Below are positions 38,701-54,564 of a DNA stretch of 64,000 nt, piece by piece. The notes under the pieces are model-generated. The model was given only the letters and a program-made list of their open reading frames with translations, ran no database searches and was not told where the DNA came from. The translations under genes were made by a program, and so were the position numbers. Source of the DNA: Triplophysa rosa (Eukaryota; Chordata; Actinopteri; Cypriniformes; Nemacheilidae); NCBI RefSeq assembly GCF_024868665.1, contig NC_079894.1:4675426-4739425 (forward strand), given 5' to 3'. Positions within the stretch are counted from its first letter, which is position 1. Each line of letters starts with the position of its first letter.

Positions 38701-41700
38701 AATAATAGACAGACTCGATGATGGTGAAGCCAGATCTCTACGGAGCACCAGGTTTTGTCCGACCAAAAATTGCATACAAAAATCTCAGTAGATTAATCTG
38801 ATATTTCCTACTACAGCAAAATATATAAATAACTGTCTTAAAGGTCCAGTGTGTGAATATTAGCATCATCTAGCGGTGAGGAATTGCAACCAACGGCTCA
38901 CTCCAGATGTCGTCCCGTTTTGGCATATTTGCCGAAGGAGATAATGTATTTACGAAACAAGCACTGTAGAGCAGTTTGTCCGTTTAGGGCTCCTGTAGAA
39001 ACAACATGGCGACTTCCATGTAAGGGGACCCGCAGTGTACGTAGATTGCAAAAGCTCATTCTAAGGTAATAAAATCATAACGCTTCATTCTGTAAGGTCT
39101 TTATACACCAATAAAGACAGATTTATGCATATTATATTGCATTTCTATCAATAGATCCTCCAATAAATTACACACAGCACCTTTAAAACCATTTTTGGGG
39201 TAACATGCTTAAACCAGCACTGCACAGTACTGCAGAAAAATAAAATCATAACATAAAAAGCATGTATCAGACTTTTTTTAGTCTCTTTTACATTTACCTT
39301 CTAGGAAAGCCATCTGATTTACACTGAATAAATACCTACCCCAGGTGTTCTTTTAAACAATGTTGGTGTTTCCACATCCACAAATCCTTTAAAACACATA
39401 CACAGTGCTTATTAACTATTAGAATACATTGTAACTAAACAGACAGCAAAGTACGAAATTGTCTTGTAAATCCTCACCATGCAAATTGCAAAGGTACTCC
39501 CTCATTTTCATCACCATTTGTGACCGTAATCTTAAATTGCACTGCATCATGGATGATCGAAGGTCAAGATAGCGGTACTCCATCCGGAGGGCTTCTGATT
39601 TCTTCAAGATAAACATCAAAAGCATGAAACGCATAAGGATATGTTTCTCAGTCAATTGCTGAAATAATATTAATGCATCATTTACTGAAAGAAATTCTTT
39701 AGCAATTTTTTAGCATATTATTCGGAGCTATAAATTTTGCCACCACACCTACAATAAGATTACATGCTAACTTGCATGGTTTGAACCATTCAATACTTTC
39801 CTTTGGATATTCAGAAAGAAACGTACACTTGTCTTACCCTGACAAAGTCTTTTATCTCAAAAGGCAGTTTTCGGCAGGTATTCAATACTTCCATACTTTC
39901 AGCACAAACCTCAATTTCTCCTGTGAATATTTTCTAATTTTAAAAGACAACAATTCTTTTACAATTTCACATTGAAGAATGTCAAATAGTTTTCTTATGT
40001 ACATATGAACAGGCATTACCTTATTTTCCTGTCCCTCTGGTCTACGCCTGACCTTTCCTTTGATCATAATGACCGACTCCACCGTGAGGCCAAGAAACGC
40101 ATTCTTCAGTTCAGATTTGGACTAAAGCGGCAAAGGAAAACAAAAGGCTGAAGGTGAAGACATACTACTGCAACGATAAAATCAACACACACTTTTCAAA
40201 ATGAATAAATAAGAAACTACATAAATGAAGGACCTAGAAAGAAAACAGCACACCTACATCATCCTGTGGGATAAGAATCTGCACCAATCCACTGAAGTCT
40301 CTCAAGATCACAAAAAGATCCTGTCTGCAATGGCCAGTAGAGGTAAGAATGTGTTTTCACAGCATTTAAATGATTTGGGTAATAGTTGACCCAAAAATGA
40401 AAATTCTGTCAACATTTACTCAGCCTGTATGATTTTCTTTTTTCCGCAGAACACAAAAGAAGATATTTTGAAGAATGTTGTTAACTGGTCCTCATTCACT
40501 TGCATTAGTTTTGTGCCAATAGAGGGTTTGCACCTACGTCACGGTTTGGTCAGTTACCCGGATGCGCGGCCATATTGGAGATACTCGGAACTAAACAACA
40601 GCATGGATTGCACGGTTAATGTACTACATAAAACGTTGTTCTACTAATTTATGATAAAAACTGCTAAATCATATAGAGAAGGACTTGGTAAGCAGGAAAG
40701 GGCGCGATATTTTGACAAACTAAAGTTAATAGGTGGTTAATAGGTGGTACCTAATTATAGGTAGTACTCCAGATGTTGTTCCAGAACAAACAAATAAAAA
40801 AAACCAAAAAAAAAAAAAAAATAAACAATTTAAAAAAAAAAAATAAAAAAAAAATAAAAAAAAAAAATAAGATAAAAAGAAATAATTAAAATAAGAAACA
40901 ACAAAAAAGACAAAATACAGAATAAAAAAAAAAAAAAAAAAACCAAAAAAAAAAAAAAGAAAAAAAAAGAAGACAGCCGACGAAGATAAATAAAAAAAAA
41001 AATTCAAAAAAAAATATATAATATACAGAAGAAAAAAAAAAAAAAAAAAGATTAAAAAAAAAAAAAGGAAGGAAAAAAAAAAAAAAATTTAAATTTAGGG
41101 AAAAAAAAAAAATTAAAATTCCACTGTTCAACATAACTAATTTATTATTTAAAACAAAAAAACTCTCCTTTTTAACTTCTATAATATTCCCAGTTGTAAC
41201 CATAGGTTTATGTAATGTGCTTATTGTTGGCTTGATGTTATTATTTTATTATTATTTTAAATTATGTTATTAAAGTTGTTTTGGATAAAAGTGTCTGCTA
41301 AAGGAATGTGTGTAAATGTCTCAAACCTCAAATACTGAATCCAGCCACATAATGTAACCTCTTGGTCTATATGACTGGAGCACAGTTCTCCACATGTGTG
41401 ACTCCTGAAAGAAAAGCTGCTTTGACCTACAAGAAAACAATGCAGATTCATTATTTTGTATAATTGGCTCTGTGATAGGGATGGCACTGTAAAACTACAA
41501 AACAAAAACTGAAGGTCACATTACCTGAAGTGTAACTGGAGCAGTTTCTGGAGAAGGTAGAAGCACATGCTAAAGATCTTGGAGCTTGAGCTGGTTTTAT
41601 TAAGCTCGTGTGGTTGTTTGCAAACACTGATCTTCTGTTATTTACACATACTTCTCTGTGTGAGTACCTCAACACATGTTGCGCTGATCTAAGGCAAATT

Positions 41701-41720
41701 GCTCTGTATTTATGTGCCAT
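26713..41720 (-). CDS. dars2: Mitochondrial aspartyl-tRNA synthetase, 17 coding exons
   Basis: It charges mitochondrial tRNA-Asp with aspartate in the matrix. Coding exons in transcript order: 41525-41720, 41327-41426, 40258-40324, 40020-40121, 39838-39933, 39478-39601, 39340-39386, 36904-37010, 35718-35787, 35293-35472, 34888-34995, 32033-32095, 30834-30986, 28241-28459, 27949-28059, 27482-27557, 26713-26903. All introns are GT-AG and phases join into 669 codons plus TAA (human protein 645). Residues 1-65 are Arg-rich and few are acidic, as in a mitochondrial presequence. Residues about 70-185 are the OB-fold anticodon-binding domain (THCGEL-like start, VTLCGWIQY). The class II core has YRYLDLR and [20 protein letters not shown] (motif 1 region), ARCYRDE at about 285-291 (motif 2) and GLDRL at 607-611 (motif 3), with the bacterial-type insertion domain between motifs 2 and 3. 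The start is the only ATG in frame upstream of the conserved part in exon 1; an upstream exon cannot be excluded. It is divergent from cenpl. Confidence 0.96.
26925..27120. repeat. (TTTATTTTA)n and (CTTTA)n low-complexity tract in dars2 last intron
   Basis: A degenerate TTTAT/TTATTTTA array followed by about eleven CTTTA units at 27066-27118. It lies immediately upstream (in transcript sense) of the final dars2 exon acceptor at 26904-26905. Confidence 0.9.
29756..29990. mobile_element. AAGAACC-family MITE, copy 2, in dars2 intron 13
   Basis: Starts CACTCTTAAAAGGTTCTTC and repeats the GATACCATAGAAGAACC and AAAGGTTCTTTAAAGAA phrases of 10942-11222. The right end is degraded. Confidence 0.7.
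30072..30515. mobile_element. Tc1/mariner-like relic in dars2 intron 13
   Basis: ACAGCCATGGAAAAAATTAA and ATTGCAAAATTATTTTCAG are recognised as the end of a fish Tc1-like element. GCTGTTGGATGACTTTGTC occurs inside. Eroded, no transposase ORF. Confidence 0.5.
32370..32537. mobile_element. TTAA-type MITE, M family, short copy
   Basis: Ends TTAAAGGAACAGTTCACCC and GGGTGAAGTGTTACTTTAA; internal deletion leaves 168 bp. Confidence 0.85.
32647..32992. mobile_element. TTAA-type MITE, M family
   Basis: Ends TTAAAGGGATAGTCCACCCC and GAGTAAACTATCCCTTTAA; interior GTTCCAAACCTGTATACAC. Confidence 0.85.
33295..34640. mobile_element. Outer TTAA-type MITE split by a D-family element
   Basis: The left end TTAAAGGAATAATTCGCCC is at 33295. 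After the nested element the interior phrase GGAATAGTGTGGATCACTTTT and GGATGTGCTTTTTTTGAGC resumes at about 34561. The right end is degraded, so the limit is approximate. Confidence 0.5.
33582..34555. mobile_element. TTAA-type element, D family, 974 bp, in dars2 intron 11
   Basis: The terminal inverted repeats TTAAAGGTACAGTTTGTAAC and TTACAAACTGCGCCTTTAA include TTAA at both ends. The interior is GC-richer, with no convincing transposase. CCTCTAGCGG near the right end resembles the TCTAGCGG phrase of the B family. Confidence 0.8.
36458..36651. mobile_element. Tc1/mariner-derived MITE (194 bp) in dars2 intron 8
   Basis: The inverted ends CAGTATCTCACTGTGAGTAC and GTGAACTCACTTC..GAGATACTG are flanked by TA on both sides. 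The interior TGACAACACTGAAGAAATGAC is recognised from a fish Tc1-like family. Confidence 0.75.
38545..38800. mobile_element. Tc1-like relic (GTGCAACAGTCTTAGGC type) in dars2 intron 7
   Basis: ATGTGCAACAGTCTTAGGCA opens it and GTGAAGCCAGATCTCTACGG lies near the right. These are phrases of an abundant fish Tc1-like family. It produces the 156-codon chance ORF at 38251-38721. Confidence 0.5.
38838..39186 (-). mobile_element. TTAA-type element, B family, copy 2, in dars2 intron 7
   Basis: Ends TTAAAGGTCCAGTGTGTGAA and TTACACACAGCACCTTTAA with TTAA on both sides. Reverse complement of copies at 3597-3978 and 57386-57773. Confidence 0.85.
40376..40480. mobile_element. M-family MITE fragment in dars2 intron 2
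   Basis: GACCCAAAAATGAAAATTCTG and CACAAAAGAAGATATTTTGAAG phrases (each shortened here), after which the sequence changes abruptly at about 40483. Confidence 0.65.
40510..40740 (+). pseudogene. Relic of a DNA transposon reading frame ([13 protein letters not shown])
   Basis: From ATG at 40651 a 28-codon frame reads ...[18 protein letters not shown] and stops at 40738. This short phrase is remembered from a repeated ORF found in many fish genomes (PIF/Harbinger-type neighbours, family uncertain). Upstream GTTTGCACCTACGTCACGG and GATGCGCGGCCATATTGG also look like a dispersed repeat. Only the first few dozen codons remain, so it is a dead fragment. Confidence 0.4.
40790..41118. repeat. Extreme A-rich low-complexity tract in dars2 intron 2
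   Basis: About 330 bp in which runs of 8-18 A are separated by single T, G or C bases. It produces long Phe-rich spurious ORFs on the minus strand. On the transcribed strand of dars2 it is poly(U)-rich. Confidence 0.95.
41268..41320 (+). mobile_element. SINE/LINE 3' tail next to dars2 exon 2 donor
   Basis: TTTTGGATAAAAGTGTCTGC then TAAAGGAATGTG is the 3' tail common to fish tRNA-SINEs and L2-type LINEs. The exon 2 donor is at 41325-41326, six bases beyond the phrase. Confidence 0.6.
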
Positions 41721-42377
41721 TACCAAGTGCACTGTGGCGTCTCAAGCTGATGTAAACCTACGATTTCTCTTGACGAATACCCAAATAATTTCAAATCACA
41801 GCTGCTCGTTTACTTCGGTGTGAACATGTTTTAGTTAAGGCGATTCTAAATGTATAAATTTAGTTATAGCATTACACTTAATGTGACACGGGATCTTCCC
41901 ATTTTCTGTCCTTTCTATGTCCTTGTCGGCGAGCAAAAATACTACGTACTTTAACATTCACTAATATTCTATTCATACGGCATATCCAAACAACACGGAA
42001 AAAATGTTTTCTTCTTCTTGATATCCTTTATAATGCACCGAAATCCTGTAAAGATCACTTCTGTTGTGAATTTTACTCCAGCTCAAAGCATGACATATTC
42101 AGACACGATTAGTCGAACTCAAACCAATCGAGTTTGAATTTGGAAACGTGACAATGAATGTTGTTTATTAAACACGTGTATCACAGTATTAGAAGAGTTT
42201 AAACCTTTTCTTTGTCTTGTTAAATTCAATCCGTATTCGAATAAATGCAGATATAATATAACACACTATTCCACGCAAGCATCAATCGATTACTATTCCT
42301 GTCTGGTCGCGTTGCATTATGGGAAAGCGGGAAGTTCAAATTTTCTTCCGGTTTTTCGGCTCTGTTTTTTGTTTATC
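41721..42377. promoter_or_regulatory. Bidirectional promoter interval between dars2 and cenpl
   Basis: The two start codons are 657 bp apart and point away from each other. Near the cenpl side there is CTTCCGGT at 42345-42352 (ETS/GABP-type, common in nuclear genes for mitochondrial proteins), GGGAAAGCGGGAAG at 42321-42334 (E2F-like, fitting a cell-cycle gene) overlapping GCATTATGGGAA (ZNF143-like), and CCAAT near 42123. No TATA box was seen at a convincing position. Motif readings are by eye and unverified. Confidence 0.6.
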
Positions 42378-44136
42378 ATGGAGGGGCGAGGCAGGTACTG
42401 TGGATTAAAGTCTTGTTTTTAAAACGTTGAAACTATGCAACGCAATTTAGAAATGCTATTTAAACACAACATGTAACGTACGAGTGACTTATTTATATTA
42501 AAACTGCACTTTATATTGTTTGCGGAGGTTTGGATTTACGCCAGCCAGCTAACGTTACTAACGTTAACAGAAACGATTATCCAAACGTGACTTTTCTTTT
42601 CTGATACGGTTGTGTTTAATTAAAAGGTTTTAACAATATCTGATTGATATTTGAAGTCTGTTATATTTGACAAAATTACGATATGTTTCACATTTGATTC
42701 ATTAACTGTTAAGTAATGCGCTCTGTTATTTATTTTTTTCTCTGCAGTGCGGTCAATACTCCCGCCTGCAGGCCTGTTACTCGTAGAAGCAAGAGTTACG
42801 GTAGGAGCTGTGTGGAAGCACCGTCATATTTCTGGCAGACACCAGGACATTTAACAGTCCTGAGGGTCCCAACCAGCAGAGGGGCTGCCAAATCCCAAAT
42901 AATCACAGTAAGCTACCTTGAACATGTTTCATTAACTGTCTTATTCAGTAAATAAATGTTGTAATCACAGTCTGGTGGCTTGAATGTTGAATGTTTTTTT
43001 TCTCTCTTCAGGATAAGGTCGACCCGGAGCACATTGCTCTTTTGGTGAAAAATGAGTGGAAGCTGTCTTATGTCTCCCCCTTGCATGGCTTTAGACACAC
43101 ACAACTGAAGTCATATTCGAAACATCTCTCAGCCTTCATTGTGGCAGAGAAACGGCAAGGAGTTGCAGTTGAAGTGGGTTTAGAGGTGGGATTCACTGTC
43201 ACGTTTACTGCATTGCTCGGAATGGCCGGGACCGAGGAGGATGCTGAGACGGTTTTCATTCAGGTGAGTAAGCAATTGCATGATCACAATTATGTTCTAA
43301 CAATGTTTAGGCAATCAATAAACCACGACTACTTTATTCCTACAAAATTGTGTTTCTGTATTTGGTTAAAGCCGCTCTGCTCGCATCCACTCTATGCGCA
43401 ATGTTCGGTGACATTCTCATTCATTCATCTTTTTTAGATCCAATCCAAGCCTGTGTTTGCTGCTTCAGGAGACGCACCAAAAGTGGTGTGGCGTGGTTGG
43501 CTCACGTGTGTCAACGGTGACCCGGAGTACCTGAGGTCTCTGCCTCCTGACTTCGTCAGCCTCCCTCTGTTTTGCACGAGTGGACCGGAATCTCTAACGT
43601 CCCTGGTGAAGTCATGGTTCGAGAGAGCTTTTGATTGTAACTTTGGTCCTTTGGGTTTAAATTCCACCACTCTCAATTGGCTGGCTGCTCTGTGGACTGG
43701 CTGCCACCCCACCTGTAATATCAGGTATCTGAAGTTGGCCTGGAGGATGCCAACACAGCCGCCCTTGGATGTCTCGTATACTGTAAACCCACAGGATGCG
43801 TGGGGGCTCTGGAACGGCATTCACCCAGAGGAAAGTAGAGATGACAGGATTGATATCAAGGAGGTGCAGTCGTTCATGAATGGGCTGGAGACTCATTTTT
43901 TCAGACATTTTAAGATGTACCTGTCTGCTGGGATACTTTTAAAGGTGTCCACTGCTCTCGGATCAGTACATCTTGATGGGAAAATTAAGGTAAGCGCTTT
44001 GTCAATTCTAATACATTTGATAAGTGTCAATAAAATATATCTGTTTACTTCGTTTTCTTACATTTTTCTGTTTCCCTTTTTTTAGATCGGAAACAGTGAA
44101 TACATCACAACCTTACTAACGCTGCTGACAGAATGA
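42378..44136 (+). CDS. cenpl: Centromere protein L, 5 coding exons
   Basis: Subunit of the constitutive centromere-associated network; in known systems it pairs with CENP-N at CENP-A nucleosomes in the nucleus. Coding exons: 42378-42394, 42748-42907, 43012-43263, 43438-43989, 44086-44136. They join in phase to 343 codons plus TGA (human 344). The first coding exon gives only MEGRG plus two bases. Recognisable conserved stretches are SAFIVAEKRQGVAVEVG and ALLGMAGTEED in exon 3, and SWFERAFDCNFGPLGLNS, LAALWTGC, FFRHFKMYLSAG and HLDGKIK in exon 4. The N-terminal 60 residues are basic and poorly conserved, as expected for this family. It is head-to-head with dars2 and tail-to-tail with klhl20. 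The identity is by remembered similarity to human CENPL along the whole length; no catalytic motif exists in this family. Confidence 0.95.
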
Positions 44137-44866
44137 GCCCTTCTGAAAATGCCAACTTAAGATCTGCAGTATATTTTAGATTTGTACATTTTTCTTTCTC
44201 GCTCTCTTTTTTATTTGTACATCATTCACATAAGGCCCGCTATCTTTTTTAAAGCTTGCTTTCTAAATTCCATTTATTTTTTTTAAATGCGTTGTAAAAT
44301 ATGTATATGTTTTTTCCAGCTTTTAAAATCTCTTGTTTTTCTTTTTTTCAAATGGCTGTTTTATCAACTGCATGTATAGGATTTCATAAATAGTTAGACA
44401 AAGTAATTGGCATTTATGTCTGTTTAGGAATGAACTATATTGCAACATGTAAAAATGGCATACAGGCATTTAAATCCCTGAACACTTAAGAGAGTAATCT
44501 TGTGATCTTCATTTAATAGATTATTCAATGCCTTTTTGATTCATTAACTCACTGGCACAAAATTATTTCAGTAAGGCATTTGAGATGATCCTATAAAGGT
44601 TTTGTGGTAATGGCAACATGTTAGTGTTTGAATCAAACCGTCTAAAGATATGTTATAGAAATGTATATAGGATCTACAAGCATGAGTTTATTTAGTAACT
44701 GGTTTGCAGTTTGTATGTCCAAAACACAAAATTGACCTTTTAAATAAGTATCACCTAGGATATGTGTAAAAATGCAATTTAATTAAAGGCATAAACCTTA
44801 TTTACATTCTTCTTTGATTTTCAACAATCCTTCATGGGAAAAATAAAGACACTTTGATTACATGCT
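44137..44866 (+). other. cenpl: cenpl 3' untranslated region with poly(A) signal
   Basis: T-rich noncoding sequence follows the TGA at 44134-44136. A plus-strand AATAAA at 44842-44847 is a good candidate poly(A) signal, giving a 3' UTR of about 730 bases. Earlier signals may also be used. Confidence 0.5.
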
Positions 44867-46060
44867 TTAGTTATTTACAACTGATGGGCGTATACACCTC
44901 ATGGTATACATTTCTTTTTTTAGCAATACAACAGGTTTTTTCTTGTTTTTTATTTTCATGTTCATCATTATGAAATGTATAGACAATTGGTGAAAATCTT
45001 TAAAATTAAATAAGGTAAGATCCTGAAACCAGATTTTAACACTATGCTTAGAGCACATTGTAACTGTCGCAGGGGGAAAATACATAACTTGTCAATTTAA
45101 TAAGGGGTGCTCATTTAAAAAGTATAGAATTGACAAAGTGGGCAGTTTTTCCACTTCCAAAAGGCCACTACAGCAACCTCTTCCTAAATTTCAGATTAAG
45201 AAAAAATGAAACCGTTTCACCTTGGATCCTCAACAATAAAGAACAAAATGCATAAAACAATACATCCAACAATATTTTTAGAGAAAATCTTGTGGATTAA
45301 AGTGCATGGACTGATTCATTGATGCATTCAGTTATATAAAAGTAAACAAATTGATAATATGTCAAACTTGTTTTAGACTGCTTTAGAAATAACTTATTTA
45401 CCGCAACGCCTTCATTTTATGGGAGCGACTGCATTTTCAGCACAAGAAAAATGTAAGATCAACCAATCCACTTGCATCTGGTAAGAATGCAGAGGAACAG
45501 ATAACACGCAGTGTACAACTCAAAATACGACATCAAACAACTTAAAGAAATGGTAAAGCTATCACAGTGCATCCAATTCATAAAACAAGAATATCAATCG
45601 TACAAACACTCATTCAGAAGAACAAGCAGCGTTCACGCAACTCCCCGGTAATGTTTCAGCTATCTGTAGTTAGTCTTCAATCAAGTCAAGTTGCCCAGTG
45701 AAGACCTACTTCCTTCCAGGAAAATAAATGTTCAGTTTGACCTCCACGTGGCTTTGTAACAGAAGTAAATGAACTCTTGCGTTTCCGCCTGTTGTTTTTC
45801 TTTTCTCTCCAATAAGATGACTTTGGCTACACTCAAGTATGAAAGAGAAATCAGATTATTATTCAAAAGAAGTAATGGTCTATGGCTGTAAAGATGAGTA
45901 TCCTCAGAGCAGCTTCAAGAGATGGTATTCCTTGGCTTTTGCCATCTCAGTAACCGGAGACGGAATTCAGTCTCTGCCAGGCTTTACTCTTTCATGATGC
46001 ATAATGTCTCTGTGAGGCACGAGCTACAGTGTGGCATCTGTGGGGTGGATGCTGAGGACG
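44867..46060 (-). other. klhl20: klhl20 3' untranslated region (extent inferred)
   Basis: AT-rich sequence without coding potential after the TAA at 46061-46063. A minus-strand AATAAA lies at 44949-44954, only about 100 bp from the cenpl poly(A) signal, so the two 3' ends probably nearly touch. The precise end is not visible from sequence. Confidence 0.5.
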
Positions 46061-53003
<6,943 letters not shown>

Positions 53004-53713
53004 TCCTGTGGTATCTGGGCGTCCACTGGTACCCCTGAGAACCACACAAAATATGATATTTAATTCATGTTGATTAAAAAAACAGGCCAACACTTAACCC
53101 AGCAGGAAAAACATTTGAGTATGACTACACAGAGCAATACACAGTCACAACCATGTGCTGTGTAAACAAAGTCAAAATCACGAGCCAATGTGTTGTTCAC
53201 TGGACTCTTCTAACACACTTTACTTTTTAACTCTGGCAGTTAATCTTCAAGCGTAACTTTAATCATTATCACGGTGTAAACTTAAAAAAACTAAGTTAAA
53301 TCAAACCACGATCTTTTCGTCATTATTCACAATGATGTTGCAAATAACACACAAATATGTATGAAAACTAACAAAACGTGGTCTAAACAGAAGCGATAAA
53401 CTTGCATAATAACGTTTTGCTACGTGATGCTGTTGATCACATTTTGACAGGGCCTTGAATATTGATAATGGTAACCATACACAATAACAGATGCGATTTC
53501 TAATACATAGATTTCAAGAGTCTAACCCTTTATTGTTTATATAAAATAAAATAATTTAGCATATCTGTGAGCAGGACGCAATGTACACACATTTGGCTAA
53601 AGGGGTGTCAACTAGCTCTAGCTTAGCTTGCTCAAAACGCTGCATTTTCCTATCCCTTCTGTTTAAAATTGTGGCGATAATCATTTAAAGCAAGGAAAAT
53701 CTGCATCCATTAC

Positions 53714-53810
53714 CTTAGTTGTCCATTAAATCGGTCCAGAGTGAATTTTTGTCGTCAACAGTTAGCCAGTTAAAACGAATTCAACCCCTTGGCTTTGCGG
53801 ACACCGTCCA
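53714..53810 (-). other. klhl20: Probable noncoding first exon and promoter side of klhl20
   Basis: The minus strand has a donor CTAAG/GTAATG with the exon edge at 53714. It would splice to the acceptor at 53035-53036 of the first coding exon. The exon contains ATG GAC AAC TAA, a three-codon upstream ORF, and an in-frame TGA further 5'. The 5' boundary is a guess; sequence to about 53890 is CpG-richer, with a CCGGAA (ETS-type) site on the plus strand near 53849. No transcript evidence is available, so the exon is inferred from splice signals and position only. Confidence 0.45.
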
Positions 53811-53899
53811 GCCCACTTTTATTTTTTATTTTCCCAAAGAATTTCCCGACGGTCGCCGGAAACGGACCTTTCAAAATAAAAGTCACGCATCTAACAAGT

Positions 53900-54440
53900 T
53901 CGCGCAAGATGCTGTGCGATCAAACATGCTTTGTGTTGTAATGTATGGTCACCATCAACACAATAGGGAAACTTTACATTTATTTAATACATAAATGTAT
54001 AATATTATTATAAGAACGGCAACTTTACTGTTAACTCTGGCAAACAGACGTGCACTGAAAAGATGCAGGTGGATCAGAGACGTGAGCTCTTATTGATGTT
54101 TCATTCATCTTAAACAAATTAATATTTAATTATTTTTGATTTATTTATTTCAGTATTATTTGCACAGCATCTTGAAAGTTACATTTATATTAATTCAACG
54201 TGTCAATTAGTAATGAATTCATTTTATGATTTAATATCATTTAGACCCTGATTTAATATAATTTTTGGAACATGAATATAAATATTAGAATAGATTTTCT
54301 TACATTTTCTTAACAAAGTTTGTATGTGTGCTTTGACTTTTTTACGTGTGTTCTGTTCTTTAGGCGTGTAGTTTACTATCAAAGACAAAGCCTGCATTCC
54401 TCCACTGTGTAGTCTAGTGGAATGCTTTCAGACAGGTTAC
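53900..54440. other. Sequence upstream of klhl20, nothing recognised
   Basis: AT-rich beyond the CpG-richer promoter part; no ORF or repeat phrase. Confidence 0.5.

Positions 54441-54444
<4 letters not shown>

Positions 54445-54484
<40 letters not shown>
54445..54484. repeat. (CT)n microsatellite
   Basis: About 20 CT units, followed by pyrimidine-rich sequence to 54560. It accounts for the Ser/Leu and Arg/Glu ORFs here. Confidence 0.97.
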
Positions 54485-54487
<3 letters not shown>

Positions 54488-54564
54488 CCCTCGCCTTCCC
54501 CGCCATCCCTTTCCCGCTCTCTCCTGCGGTTTCTCTCTTCCCCCCTCCTGTGTCTTTTCTCTGG

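Noticed and set aside
38251..38721. 156-codon plus-strand ORF
   Set aside because: Runs opposite to dars2 in its intron 7 and ends in a Tc1-like relic; composition is Phe/Tyr-rich by AT bias.
40726..41203. Phe-rich minus-strand ORFs suggesting membrane proteins
   Set aside because: Translations of the A-rich tract.
43434..43820. Minus-strand ORF of 128 codons
   Set aside because: Shadow of cenpl exon 4, which is fully explained in the plus frame.
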